Shown: positions 17,497 through 26,769 of the stretch, piece after piece
How the letters are laid out: each line of letters starts with the position of its first letter
Position numbering within the stretch: position 1 is the first letter of the stretch
NCBI GenBank assembly: GCA_017308255.1
Contig: JAFKFN010000008.1
Span: 1 to 64,000, forward strand
Direction: 5' to 3'
Length of the DNA stretch: 64,000 bases
Source of the DNA: Altererythrobacter sp.
GTDB lineage: Bacteria; Pseudomonadota; Alphaproteobacteria; Sphingomonadales; Sphingomonadaceae
The notes under the pieces: model-generated
Databases searched by the model: none
What the model was told of the DNA's origin: nothing
Seen by the model: the letters and a program-made list of their open reading frames with translations, nothing else
Translations under genes and position numbers: made by a program

Positions 17497-18012
17497 CTAG
17501 ATATTGGAACCGGGCGCGTGGTGGAACGCTTCGTGGAGGAACCAGGTCCGGCGTTCCGATTCGTCGATCCAGTTTTCCAGCAGGCTCGCAGTCGCGACAT
17601 CATGATATTCGTCGCAGACATCGTGGACCTGGCGCATGGCCGTGGTGAGCTGGAGGTTGTCATCGCGCAATTCGCCGAGCATGTCCTGCGGATCCACGTA
17701 TTCGGCATCGTTGTCGGACATGCGCTTCGACCGGGCGATGTCGGCGATCGAGGTGATCGAACGGGCGCCGATCTTGCGGGCGCGTTCCGCGATCGGATCG
17801 GTCATGGCGAAGATCTGGTCGGACTGCTCGTCAAGCATCAGGTGGTAATCGCGGAAGTGCCGCCCGGACATATGCCAGTGGAAGTTCTTGGTCTTCACAT
17901 AGAGCGCGAAGACATCCGCGAGCAGCGCGTGCAACGCGGCGCCGATGTCACGCGTGGCCGCTTCCGGCAGGTCAGTCATCCCGGAAGGCCGATTGATGAT
18001 ATGTTGCTCCAT
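17497..18012 (-). CDS. dps: Dps family DNA-protection ferritin
   Basis: A 171-residue Dps. The ferroxidase region is clear: [20 protein letters not shown] and [20 protein letters not shown]. The C-terminal helix is [16 protein letters not shown]. It binds iron at subunit interfaces and oxidises it with H2O2. The start at 18012 follows GAGAG and fits family N-termini. Its nearness to catalase suggests a shared peroxide or stationary-phase role, though a 320-base gap separates them. Confidence 0.92.
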   Translation of the reverse strand: MEQHIINRPSGMTDLPEAATRDIGAALHALLADVFALYVKTKNFHWHMSGRHFRDYHLMLDEQSDQIFAMTDPIAERARKIGARSITSIADIARSKRMSDNDAEYVDPQDMLGELRDDNLQLTTAMRQVHDVCDEYHDVATASLLENWIDESERRTWFLHEAFHHAPGSNI

Positions 18013-18218
18013 GATGCTCTCCAACACGTGGTGGCTGTCTTCATGATCGAGTCCGTCCGCCGGCGAATGTGTGCCTGCCGGCAAGGGCGGTCAAGCTGGG
18101 TTGATGTCGGGGTGGGGGCCCTCCCGCGCAAGGCGGGGCATGGGCAAGGAACCGCGGCGGCGCGGCGTTTGCCGCCCCTTGACGCAATCGGCCGAAACGC
18201 GCGCAAAGGCGTGGCATC

Positions 18219-19196
18219 GTGGTGACCGCTCGAAGCACGGAAACGGGCAAGGCAAAGGGATCGACGCGCGTCGTCTATGCGGCGCTGGCCGGCAATCTCG
18301 GCGTGGCCATCGCCAAGTTCGTCGCGGCCGGCCTTTCCGGTTCCAGCGCCATGCTGACCGAGGCGATCCATTCGCTGGTCGACACAGGGGACCAGATCCT
18401 CCTGCTCGCCGGCCAGAAGCGCGGCGCGCGGGCGGCGGACCCGTCGCATCCGCTGGGTTATGGCATGGAGACCTATTTCTGGTCGTTCGTCGTCGCCCTG
18501 ATGGTCTTCCTGATGGGCGGCGTGGTGTCGATCTACCAGGGCATCCATCACATCCTGCGGCCCCAGCCGATCGAATCCCCCTGGCTGAGCTTCGCCGTGC
18601 TGGCGATCGCCGCGGTGCTGGAAGGCGGATCGCTGCGTGTCGGCCTGCGGGAATACCGGCGGGTAATACGCGGGCGCGACGTGAGTGTCTGGGCGTTCAT
18701 CCGGGGATCGAAGGACCCCAGCGTGTTTTCGGTGATCCTGGAGGATTCCGCCGCGCTCATCGGGCTTGCCCTGGCCGCGCTGGGGATCGTCGGCGCGCGG
18801 TTCCTCGCCATTCCCTGGGCCGACGGGGCCGCCTCGATCGCCATCGGCCTGCTGCTCACCTCGATCGCGCTGGTGCTGGCCAACGAGACGCGCAGCCTGA
18901 TCGCCGGCGAGGCGGTGGCGCCCCCGGTGCTGGAACAGCTGCGCGCCAGCCTGCAGCATGCGGATCGCGTGGTCGAACTGGTCGACATCGCCACCCTGCA
19001 GCTCGGCCCGGAGGCGATCCTGGTGGCCTTGACGCTGAATTTCAGGGACGGAGCAGATTCCGCGGTGATCCGCGAGACGATCGCCGGGATCACCCGGACG
19101 CTGCACGAAGTGGATAGCCGGATCGCGCATGTCTATGTCCGGCCCGCGCTCGACAGCGACGCTCAGGACCCCGTGGCTGGAACCAGCGACGCGTGA
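18219..19196 (+). CDS. Cation diffusion facilitator (CDF) transporter
   Basis: A 325-residue CDF protein with six transmembrane helices and a C-terminal cytosolic domain. The metal-site motif of helix 2 is AIHSLVDTGDQ; helix 5 has LEDSAALIG, where an acidic residue replaces the usual histidine, as in one CDF subfamily. Members export Zn, Fe, Co or Mn by proton antiport; the metal is not readable. GTG starts at 18219 and 18222 are both possible after AAAGGCG. It is divergent from dps. Confidence 0.88.
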   Translation: MVTARSTETGKAKGSTRVVYAALAGNLGVAIAKFVAAGLSGSSAMLTEAIHSLVDTGDQILLLAGQKRGARAADPSHPLGYGMETYFWSFVVALMVFLMGGVVSIYQGIHHILRPQPIESPWLSFAVLAIAAVLEGGSLRVGLREYRRVIRGRDVSVWAFIRGSKDPSVFSVILEDSAALIGLALAALGIVGARFLAIPWADGAASIAIGLLLTSIALVLANETRSLIAGEAVAPPVLEQLRASLQHADRVVELVDIATLQLGPEAILVALTLNFRDGADSAVIRETIAGITRTLHEVDSRIAHVYVRPALDSDAQDPVAGTSDA

Positions 19197-19245
19197 TAGC
19201 GTCATTGGCGAGACCGATCGGCGCAAAGAACGGAAAGGGCAGGCG

Positions 19246-19818
19246 ATGAAACATTACAAGGTCGGCTATATGATCGGGAGCCTTGCCAGGGAATCGATCA
19301 ACCGCAAGCTGGCGGGCGCGCTGATCAAGCTGGCGCCGGAAAACCTGGACTTCACGGAAATCTCGTTCGCGGACCTGCCGCTCTACAGCTATGACTATGA
19401 CGCCGATTATCCGCCGGTCGCCCGCGCCTTCAAGAGTGCGATCAAGGCGGTGGACGCGCTGCTGTTCGTGACGCCGGAATACAACCGCTCGATCCCCGGC
19501 GGGCTGAAGAACGCGATCGACTGGGCCAGCCGGCCCTATGGCACCAACAGCTTCACCAACAAGCCTTCGGCCGTGATCGGCACCTCGCCCGGCGCGATCG
19601 GCACGGCCGTGGCCCAACAGAGCCTGAGGAGCGTGCTGGGCTTCTGCAATTCCCCGCAGATGAACGCGCCGGAAGCCTATATCCAGTTCACCCCCGGCCT
19701 GATCAGCGATGATGGCGAAGTCATGGTGGAATCGACCGAGCAGTTCCTGCGCGGCTACATGGAAGCCTTCCATGTCTTCATCGCCCACGTCCTGTCGGTC
19801 CTGCCCAACGACGCCTGA
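19246..19818 (+). CDS. NAD(P)H-dependent FMN reductase
   Basis: A 190-residue flavodoxin-like NADPH:FMN/quinone reductase. N-terminal phosphate loop GSLARESINRKLA; the central TPEYNRSIPGGLKNAIDWAS is the family signature for FMN and partner binding. It reduces flavins, quinones or azo/chromate compounds, protecting against redox cycling. AAAGGGCAGG precedes ATG 19246. Same direction as the CDF gene, 49 bases apart. Confidence 0.92.
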   Translation: MKHYKVGYMIGSLARESINRKLAGALIKLAPENLDFTEISFADLPLYSYDYDADYPPVARAFKSAIKAVDALLFVTPEYNRSIPGGLKNAIDWASRPYGTNSFTNKPSAVIGTSPGAIGTAVAQQSLRSVLGFCNSPQMNAPEAYIQFTPGLISDDGEVMVESTEQFLRGYMEAFHVFIAHVLSVLPNDA

Positions 19819-19905
19819 TCCCCGCCGGCGGTCAGGCGAGCCGCGCCGCCGGGGACGCCACAAGACATCCGGCGGGCAAGCACCGATCCAGCCTGCCGGC
19901 CGCGT

Positions 19906-20670
19906 TCAGTGCGCGGTCCGCGCGCCGTCGATCGGATAGACGGCCCCGGTGACGATACCGGCGAGATCGGAAGCCAGGAACAGCACCAGCCCGGCGATGT
20001 CCTCCGGCTCGGCCGCGCGGCCGATGGGCGAATCCGCCAGCACCCGGTCGCGTATCTGCGGATCGTTGAGCCAGCGTTCGGTCATCGGCGTGCGCACCAG
20101 GCCGGGGGCCAGCGCGTTGACCCGGATTCCCCGCGCCGCATAATCGATCGCGGCGGCCCTGGTCAGCCCCACCACCGCGTGCTTCGCGGCGACATAGGGC
20201 GCCATGCCGGGATCGGCGATCAGACCCGCCACCGATGCCGTGTTGACGATCGCGCCGCGCCCGACCTTCGCCATGTGCGCCAGTTCGTGCTTCAGGCACA
20301 GGAACACGCCCGTCACGTCGACATTCATCGTCCGGTGCCAATCCTCCTCCGTCTGCTCGGCGAGCGGCGCGGTGGGCGGCAGGACGCCGGCGTTGTTGAA
20401 GGCGGCATCGAGCCCGCCGAATTCGGAAAGGGCGCGGGCGACCAGGGCTTTCACCTCGGCGCTGTCGGACACGTCCGTCTTCTGGAAGACAGCCTTGCCG
20501 CCCGCCGCCCCGATATCGCCAGCGGTCCCTTCGGCGCGCGGATCGACATCGCCGATCACCACCGAGGCCCCCGCCGCCGCGAAAGCGAGCGCGGTGGCGC
20601 GGCCTATCCCTGTCCCGGCCCCGGTGATCAGCACCGTGCGGCCGGTGAAATCCATCTCGAGTCTTTCCAT
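19906..20670 (-). CDS. Short-chain dehydrogenase/reductase (classical SDR)
   Basis: A 254-residue classical SDR. Cofactor motif TGAGTGIGRATAL, NNAGVL, catalytic Ser in NTASVAG, then YVAAKHAV (Y-x3-K). A D after beta-2 (GDVDPRAEG) favours NAD over NADP. The C-terminal ASDLAGIVTGAVYPIDGA is typical. GGAGG precedes ATG 20670. Substrate unknown; such SDRs often oxidise secondary alcohols or ring-derived diols. Confidence 0.92.
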   Translation of the reverse strand: MERLEMDFTGRTVLITGAGTGIGRATALAFAAAGASVVIGDVDPRAEGTAGDIGAAGGKAVFQKTDVSDSAEVKALVARALSEFGGLDAAFNNAGVLPPTAPLAEQTEEDWHRTMNVDVTGVFLCLKHELAHMAKVGRGAIVNTASVAGLIADPGMAPYVAAKHAVVGLTRAAAIDYAARGIRVNALAPGLVRTPMTERWLNDPQIRDRVLADSPIGRAAEPEDIAGLVLFLASDLAGIVTGAVYPIDGARTAH

Positions 20671-21223
20671 GGGAACCTCCTCAACCAGGTGCGGTCCAGC
20701 CTCGACCCGCCTATCTCCGTCGCGGCCCCTGTCCGATGACCGTTGCCCTGGCCCATCAATCGATCAGCCGCCTGGTCGATCCCGCCCTATTGCGGCGCCG
20801 GCGACGAGCACGTTTGCCCGCCGTCCCGGCGCGGCTCGGATTACTTGAGCCACATCGCGGTAACCCTCCCGTTACGCGGTGTTACCGGGCCATCGAGGAA
20901 CCGCCGGAAGCGGCTCCGTGAACCCGTTCTCCGGCCTTTGTAACAGTGTGTAACGAGGGCATTACCGTAAATAACGGTAATTTACTGGGCAAAGCCCGGG
21001 CGGGCCGGCAGGTTTGGCGGGCGAGGTCACAATCTCCGTGCCGCCTGCTCCTCGGCACGGGGCTCTCCTCTCTCTCGCGCCGCGTCCGGTGTTTCCTCGC
21101 GCGAATGCACAACCGGGCGCGGCGCACCCATCCCCCCAGGCGGCTTTTATCCGGGGTCAGGAGCGCACGCATCTCCTGCGGCGCTGCCGCTGCCGGATCC
21201 CGGCAAGGGTCGCGCGCGTGACG
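20671..21223. other. Intergenic gap upstream of the SDR gene
   Basis: Over 550 bases without a convincing gene. It must hold the SDR promoter. Several GTAAC/GTTAC words occur between about 20858 and 20985, including a palindrome listed separately. The short open frames here have no recognisable protein features. Confidence 0.5.
20961..20981. promoter_or_regulatory. Palindrome ATTACCGT-n5-ACGGTAAT
   Basis: A perfect 8-5-8 inverted repeat, AT-rich against its surroundings and close to other GTAAC words (GTAACAGTGTGTAACGAGG just upstream). A dimeric regulator site is plausible. It lies about 290 bases upstream of the SDR start, so its target is uncertain. Confidence 0.5.
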
Positions 21224-21255
21224 CTCTGGATTGCTTCGCTACGCTCGCAATGACG
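21224..21255. repeat. Dispersed hairpin repeat, right-arm fragment
   Basis: CTCTGGATTGCTTCGCTACG and CTCGCAATGACG match one arm of the 84-base element at 15489. It lies 24 bases past the end of the pilus operon. Confidence 0.8.
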
Positions 21256-21278
21256 ATCCAGAGTTGGACGAGCGTGCC

Positions 21279-22274
21279 CTAGAACTGCACGTCGACCGTC
21301 AAGGTATCGGTATAGACCCCGGCGACAGGCGGCGGGCCGGGGAGGATTTCGGCGCGGTAGGTGTATTGCTGGCCGTCGACGCCGTTGTACGTGCCTCCGC
21401 GCACCGTGGCCGCCGCGCTCGACACGCGTTGCCCCCCGGTGGAGCCCCATCGGCCCGGCCCGTTCGCCGGGTAGTAGAGATCATAGGCGATCGCGCCGCC
21501 GCCGCCGGCCAGCCGGCGTTGGCCGCCCTGGGCATGCACGCCATCGTCGATCCCGACAGTATAGTCCGAACCCTTCGAGCAGCGCACGACGATCGTGCGG
21601 GTCACGGGGGCGAAGCTCGACAGCAGGGCGCCGCTGCCGAAATCGAGGTCGGGCGCGGTGATCATGCAGGCCTCGGTGAGGATCAGCGTGACGTTCAGCG
21701 TGCTGGAGCCGCTGCCGGTCTCGTAAACGCACAGGCCCAGCGCCCCGAGCGAGCACAGCCGCCAGGACCAGCCGATGGTCACCGCGCCGGTATAAGTCCC
21801 CGCCGACACCGGCCCGGGCGGCGTGGTGCGGAGATAGACCGGCAGGCTGCCGTCCGAAGCGTTGAACAGGCCCAGGAGATCGAGGAACGTCGTGCTTTCC
21901 CAGCGCAGCCGCCCGCCGATCATACGCGAGGGGGAGCAGGCCGCCGTCTCGCACAAGGCGAAAGGGATGGTGTCGCCCGTGGCCGCGTTGCGCAGCAAAG
22001 GCACATTGCCGCTGTAGCAAGTCGATGCGGTGACGTCGGCGTTGATCCAGTTGGTCGAGATCAGCGACAGAAGGCTGCCGCTGCACCGCAGGCCGGTGGG
22101 CAAGCTGGCCTGCTGCGCGACGTCCGACGCCGTGAAGGAATCGACCGTTCCGAAGCTGGCATTGGCGGTGTTCGCCGTGCAGGCCGCCTCGGCACGCCCC
22201 GGCAAGGCGAACAGGCACAGCGCCAGCATGATCGCGGCGAGGCGCCAGGGGAAAAGGCGAGCGCCTAGCGGCAT
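21279..22274 (-). CDS. Spore coat U domain protein, CsuE-like tip subunit
   Basis: A 331-residue secreted protein with a clear signal peptide (WRLAAIMLALCLFALPGRAEA) and two spore-coat-U (SCPU) domains. The first starts CTANTANASFGTVDSF; the second starts EACMITAPDLDFGSGALL and ends with AGVYTDTLTVDVQF, the usual donor-strand-accepting end. Two-domain SCPU proteins at the end of archaic pilus operons are tip adhesins (CsuE). In the raw sequence its reading frame is continuous with the upstream usher through an apparent extra base, but the internal Met plus signal peptide argues for an independent start at 22274. Confidence 0.82.
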   Translation of the reverse strand: MPLGARLFPWRLAAIMLALCLFALPGRAEAACTANTANASFGTVDSFTASDVAQQASLPTGLRCSGSLLSLISTNWINADVTASTCYSGNVPLLRNAATGDTIPFALCETAACSPSRMIGGRLRWESTTFLDLLGLFNASDGSLPVYLRTTPPGPVSAGTYTGAVTIGWSWRLCSLGALGLCVYETGSGSSTLNVTLILTEACMITAPDLDFGSGALLSSFAPVTRTIVVRCSKGSDYTVGIDDGVHAQGGQRRLAGGGGAIAYDLYYPANGPGRWGSTGGQRVSSAAATVRGGTYNGVDGQQYTYRAEILPGPPPVAGVYTDTLTVDVQF

Positions 22275-24575
22275 GTCACGCTGTCCCCCGGCCTCGCACC
22301 GGCATCGAAGGTCGCCGTGCAAGTCTGCCCCTTCCCCCAGCCGCACCCGCAGCCGGTTCACGCCCGCCTGCGTTTCCAGATGGGCGAAACCGTCGAGGCC
22401 GACGATGGTGGGCGCGCCTTGCTCCGGCTCGATGGCCAGGCCCGCCGGCAGCGGCGCACCGGCCGGGTCGACCAGCTTGAGATCGATGCGCCGCACCCGC
22501 CGCATCGGGAAGCGGATCACGCGCCCGCCGCCGGCGGTTACGGCTTCGCGGCGCTCGAACGTATCCGCCTCGATCTCGGCGGGAAGATCGGCCGGATCGA
22601 CGGCATACTTGCCCCCATAGTAAGCCGGCACCGAAGGCACGAGCAGGTAGCCGCCGCGATCGGTTCGCCCGACTTGCTGGTTTTCATAGAGCACCGGCAC
22701 GCCGGCCACTCCATCGGCCGTGACGAGGGCGAAGCCATCGCCCAGCCGATTGGCGGCGAACAGGTGGCCGTCCATGACCGCCAGCGAGCCCGAGACGCTG
22801 CCCCACGGCGTGGCCCGGCTTTCGTTGCCATAGGCCCCCGCCGCAAGCCGGAACGAAGGGCCGCGCCAGCTGGCATCGGCCTGCCATGCGCCGAGGGATG
22901 CGTCGTGTGCCTCCACCCCGGCGGAAAATCCGAAGCCGCCGTCGAGCGGCTCCGCCTGCGCATATTGCACGCGCGGCCGCACCGATCCGCCGCGTTCCCC
23001 CGAAGCGCCCGCCGAAGCCACGCCCCGGCCGAGCGGCAGGGTGACTTGCAGGAAGCCCGAGGCCTGGCGATTGCCGATGGCCTTGCTCGCCCCGAGGCCG
23101 AGCGTCAGCCCGCCGGGCAGCGCCCTGGTCCAGCTGAGCGAAGCCAACCGCGTGCGATCGTCATGATACCGCACATCGACGTAGGACAGGCCAAGCGTGC
23201 CGAACGCATCCAGCGCGAAGCCGGCCATGGCCTGGGTCTGCCGCCGCACGCCAGGCCGCTGTCCGCGATCGAGATCGGCCAGCGCGGCATAATGGGCGCT
23301 GGCCCGCAGATGCCGCAGCGAAAGGTTCACTGCGCGGCTGGCATACTGATAGCCGGCGCTCCATTGCGTGCCGCCGCGCCCTTCGTGCCGGCTCGCTGCC
23401 AGGGCCACGTCGGCGACGCCCCAGCGGCCGAGCCGGACAGTGCCGCCCGCCCCGCCGGACACGAGGCCCCGCGCGGCTTCGGCCCGCGTCTCCAGCGTGA
23501 CACCGTCGGTCACCCCGCGCCGGTAGGCCACGGCCGCGCCGGCTCGCCCATAGGCGAAGCTGCGCAGGCCGTAGTCCCGGCGCAGGAAACCCGCCGCTAT
23601 CGAGAAATCCGCCAGGCCCGCCTTGAGCAGCGGAGTGGCGACGTAGAACGGCAGGGTCACGCTGGCCTGCCGGCCAAGCGAATCCGTCGTCACCAGTACC
23701 GCCTCCCCCGCGCCGTTGACGTAAGGCATGATGTCGAGCGTGAACGGGCCGGGGGCCAGATCGGTGTTGGCCAGCTTGTGCCCGGCGACGAACAGGTCGA
23801 GCGTGGTCGGCAGGTCCGCCACGCCGGAAAAGCGCGGCAGCGGATAGGTCACCACATCGGGCCGCACGGCGAAATCGCGGGATAGCTGTATTCCGCCGAG
23901 GCGCACGGGCGCGCCCCAGCTCAGCGTGCGGGTGACCAGATCGCCCGCTTCGTAGACGATCATGCGATCGGCATCGGCCAGCATCCACGTGGTGTCATGA
24001 CGGCGATAGCCCGAGGGCCCGCGAGCCCCGCCGAACCGCGCTTGCTCCACGCCGCTGCTGCGCAGCACGCCCCAATCGCCGAACAGGCGCGCTTCGCTCC
24101 ACAGCGAGGCTTGGGCGCCATCGCCGCCGGCGCCGCTGACATAGAGATCATAGCTGAGCGCCGCGCCGTTATCGGCTTCGGCGACGATCCTCTGCCGCCC
24201 CGCCGACAAGTCGATCGCGGTGCCCGCCAGCCAGTGTCGGGGCACGGTGAGCAGGAGGCGCTGGCCCGCCTGATCGTATTCGTAAGCCAGCCCCTCGATC
24301 CGATCGAGCGCGATCACCTCTCCGCTCTCAAGGCCGAGGGGCGCGCCCAGCGTGGCGAGATCGGCCGCGCGCAGAAAAAAGCGCCCTTCGTCCACGGTGA
24401 CGGGCACGATTGTTCCGGTCGAGCCGCCGTTCACCACCAGTTCGAGGTAGAGCACCATCGGCCCGGCCAGAGGGGCGGACATCGCCATGGGCGGCAGTTC
24501 ACCGGCCGCGGCCGGACTTGCGCCCAGCACGCCGCCGAGCGGGAGCAGGAGCAGGACGCTGCCACGGCGCCGCAT
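22265..24575 (-). CDS. Archaic chaperone-usher pilus usher (CsuD-like), apparent 3' frameshift
   Basis: About 770 residues once the frame is corrected. Signal peptide, N-terminal domain (LYLELVVNGGSTGTIVPVTV), plug, a 24-strand-type barrel with many alternating aromatic strands, and C-terminal domains (GLAIEPEQGAPTIVGLDGFA). As written, the frame does not stop but runs into the next gene. Removing one G from the runs at 22328-22331 or 22334-22338 (C on the plus strand) restores QTCTATFDAGARPGDSVTCR and a stop at 22265, which looks like a natural usher end. Either a sequencing indel or a real frameshift is possible. The usher exports subunits across the outer membrane. Confidence 0.82.
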
Positions 24576-24584
24576 GGACCGGCC

Positions 24585-25352
24585 CTATCGGCACTGCGCG
24601 ACAATCGGCTCTGTCCGGCCGTCGACGCTCATCACCAGCCGCGCGGGCGCGCTGGCCGAAGCCGGCAGCGATGCGGCGAACCCGCCGCCCACCAGCGCAT
24701 AGCCGACAAGGCCGGCGCCGATCGGCACGGTCTCACCGCCGCTCTCGATCGAAAGGCCGACGATGCGCGCGTGGTAATCGCCGGTGTTGCGGATCTCGGC
24801 GCGGGCCGTTCCGTCTTCGTCCCCCAGCGAGCAAGCAAGGTGCGAACCGTCGGGCGCCTGCTTCGGCGAAGCCGCGCCGCCATAGACGAACAGCGGGATC
24901 GAATAGCGCATCCGGAAACGCACGCTGCCGCTGTCACCTTCCTTGTCCGGCGGCGGCGGCAACTCGTCCACGAGCACCCGATAGGCGCTTTCGCCCTGCG
25001 CGCGCGCCGGATCGGCCGCGATCAGGCGGATAAGCTGGCGCTTGCCCGGCTCAAGGGTGAGGATCGGCGGGCTCGGCACCACGCGCGCCTGCGGCTCGTA
25101 GCTGTCCTCGCCCTGCGCCTGGCTCCACCCCAGCACCCGGACTTGCAGCGAGACCGGCGCATCGCCCCGGTTCTCCAGCCACAGCGCACTCGATTGCTGA
25201 TCGGCCGCGATCGTCGGATCGATCGGCGAGATCAGGACCGACGCGCCGGCCACGGCCGGGGCCGGTATGGAAAGCGCCATGGCCGCCAGCGCGGCGATCG
25301 TTTGGTGCACCAGAGCGCGGCGGAGGGGGGAAGCCGTCATGCCCAGGCCCAT
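24585..25352 (-). CDS. Pilus periplasmic chaperone (CsuC-like)
   Basis: A 255-residue PapD-like chaperone: signal peptide, then SVLISPIDPTIAADQQSSALWLENRG (shown here only as a guide), G1-strand hydrophobics, and PPILTLEPGKRQLIRLI, which carries the conserved basic anchor. The second immunoglobulin-like domain starts near residue 150. It holds SCPU subunits by donor-strand complementation and hands them to the usher. Starts at 25352 and 25340 are both possible; neither has a strong ribosome-binding site. It is 9 bases from the usher. Confidence 0.88.
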   Translation of the reverse strand: MGLGMTASPLRRALVHQTIAALAAMALSIPAPAVAGASVLISPIDPTIAADQQSSALWLENRGDAPVSLQVRVLGWSQAQGEDSYEPQARVVPSPPILTLEPGKRQLIRLIAADPARAQGESAYRVLVDELPPPPDKEGDSGSVRFRMRYSIPLFVYGGAASPKQAPDGSHLACSLGDEDGTARAEIRNTGDYHARIVGLSIESGGETVPIGAGLVGYALVGGGFAASLPASASAPARLVMSVDGRTEPIVAQCR

Positions 25353-25355
25353 CGA

Positions 25356-25865
25356 TCACCAGTTGATCGTCACGGTGACGGTGTCCGCATACGTGCCGGC
25401 GGCGGTATCGCCCGGGATCATCGCCCGCCCATAGAGCGCGAAGGCGACGTTCGAGGCGTCCGCGAAGGCAAGCGGCACGGCTTGGCCCGGAAGCAGTTCC
25501 TGCTGCATTCCGGCATCCGAATAGAGCCGATAGGGGACCAGGCCGCCGCTGGCCGGCTCTTCCATTTGCCTGAGGCCCGCCTGATGATCCCCGCCGTCCA
25601 CCGTCATCGACAGGACAACTCCCGGCGTACAGGCGATCCGCAGATCGGAGGCCAGCGCGACCGCGGCGGTCTTCTCATCTTCCCACAGCGCGGGCGCGGT
25701 GCCGAAATCGAGCCGGCCCCAGGAGGCCCTGCCGCCTTCCACCGCGCAGCCGGGAACGACAGTGGCCCGGGCCTGGAACGTTGCCGAGGGCCCGGCCTGC
25801 GCCGCCGTGCCCGCCGCCAGCATCCCGAGGACAAACGCGCGGTTGGCGATCCGGCCCACGTCCAC
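25356..25865 (-). CDS. Spore coat U domain pilus subunit
   Basis: A 169-residue secreted SCPU subunit. Signal peptide ending AAQA; FQARATVVPGCAVEGG is the typical first strand with cysteine, partnered by the later Cys in DLRIACTPGVVLS. It ends TAAGTYADTVTVTINW. It is a shaft or adaptor subunit of the archaic pilus, equivalent in position to CsuA/CsuB. It ends four bases before the chaperone's first Met. Confidence 0.85.
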   Translation of the reverse strand: MDVGRIANRAFVLGMLAAGTAAQAGPSATFQARATVVPGCAVEGGRASWGRLDFGTAPALWEDEKTAAVALASDLRIACTPGVVLSMTVDGGDHQAGLRQMEEPASGGLVPYRLYSDAGMQQELLPGQAVPLAFADASNVAFALYGRAMIPGDTAAGTYADTVTVTINW

Positions 25866-25873
25866 CCCCCGGA

Positions 25874-26392
25874 TCAGAAGGTGAGCGTGACGGCGATCGT
25901 GTCGGTATACGTGCCCGGCGCCAGATTGGGCGCGCCGAGGGCCCTGCCATAGACGTGGACCGTCTCCACTGCGCCGGTGCCGGGCACGGTGATCTGGTCC
26001 GCCGGGGCCAGCACATCGTTGAAGCCCGCGTCCGAATAGATGTCATAAGGCACCAGCAGCGTGCCGCCGGCGTCCGCCAGCGCGCGGCCGCTGCCGACCG
26101 CCGCCCCGTCGTTCTCGCCAGCGCCGAAAGTCAGCGTGGCATTGGTGCCCGGCGTGCACAGCACGCCGATCGCGCCGGCGCCGTTCACTTCGGCGCTCGC
26201 GCTGTCGAACAAAGTGGTGTGAGTGCCGAAGGCCAGCGTGCCGAGATCGGCCGAACTGGCGCTGCCGTTTACCTCGCACGCGGCCGTCAGCGTGATCGTG
26301 GCGTCGATCACACCGGCAACCTGGGCCGCCGCGGGCGATGCGAACAAAAGCCAAGCGCCCGCCGAAACGAATGAAAGAACTGTGCGCTGCAT
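25874..26392 (-). CDS. Spore coat U domain major pilus subunit (CsuA/B-like)
   Basis: A 172-residue secreted SCPU protein. Signal peptide MQRTVLSFVSAGAWLLFASP ending AAAQ, then TITLTAACEVNGSASSADLG and the final LAPGTYTDTIAVTLTF. As the first gene of the operon it is probably the main shaft subunit. The start at 26392 follows GGGGATT; the longer frame upstream has no signal peptide. Confidence 0.87.
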   Translation of the reverse strand: MQRTVLSFVSAGAWLLFASPAAAQVAGVIDATITLTAACEVNGSASSADLGTLAFGTHTTLFDSASAEVNGAGAIGVLCTPGTNATLTFGAGENDGAAVGSGRALADAGGTLLVPYDIYSDAGFNDVLAPADQITVPGTGAVETVHVYGRALGAPNLAPGTYTDTIAVTLTF

Positions 26393-26769
26393 ATCACAAT
26401 CCCCGAGCCTTCGCAGACGACAGGCGACGCACCCGATGCACAACGCGATCTGTCGCCCCACTGTTAGTACGGCGCGGAGGAGGACCGAACAATTAGAGGA
26501 GAATACCAATAAATCTATTTATAGCATTTAATAACTTCCTCGATAAGGAGCCACACCGGGCCGGTCTTCACACATAAGGGAAAATGGCAAGGCGCTCTTC
26601 AGTCTGCTGGTAACTTGTTCGCAGCAGGACATCGAGCGGTGGACAGCCGCACACCTCGGCGCGGGGCTTGATCCAGCGGCGAGGCGTTGTTCCGGCCGGA
26701 CGGAACCCTGTCACCCAAGCATCGTTGAGGCGCTGGGAGGGGCCGTCCGGAAGGGAGGCCATCCCACCC
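26393..26769. promoter_or_regulatory. AT-rich divergent promoter region
   Basis: 377 bases between the leftward pilus operon and the rightward oxidase operon. Bases about 26490-26540 are markedly AT-rich for this genome (ATAAATCTATTTATAGCATT), the lowest-GC patch in the region, and probably hold the pilus promoter. No clean -35/-10 pair can be fixed for either direction. No gene is supported inside. Confidence 0.55.

Noticed and set aside
20946-21221. A 91-residue open frame in the gap upstream of the SDR
   Set aside because: Arg/Ser/Cys-rich, no ribosome-binding site, no recognisable features.
21279-24575. A true usher-SCPU fusion protein of 1098 residues
   Set aside because: The joint contains an internal signal peptide and a one-base correction restores a natural stop, so two genes are more likely. 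Kept as a finding, not as the primary call.
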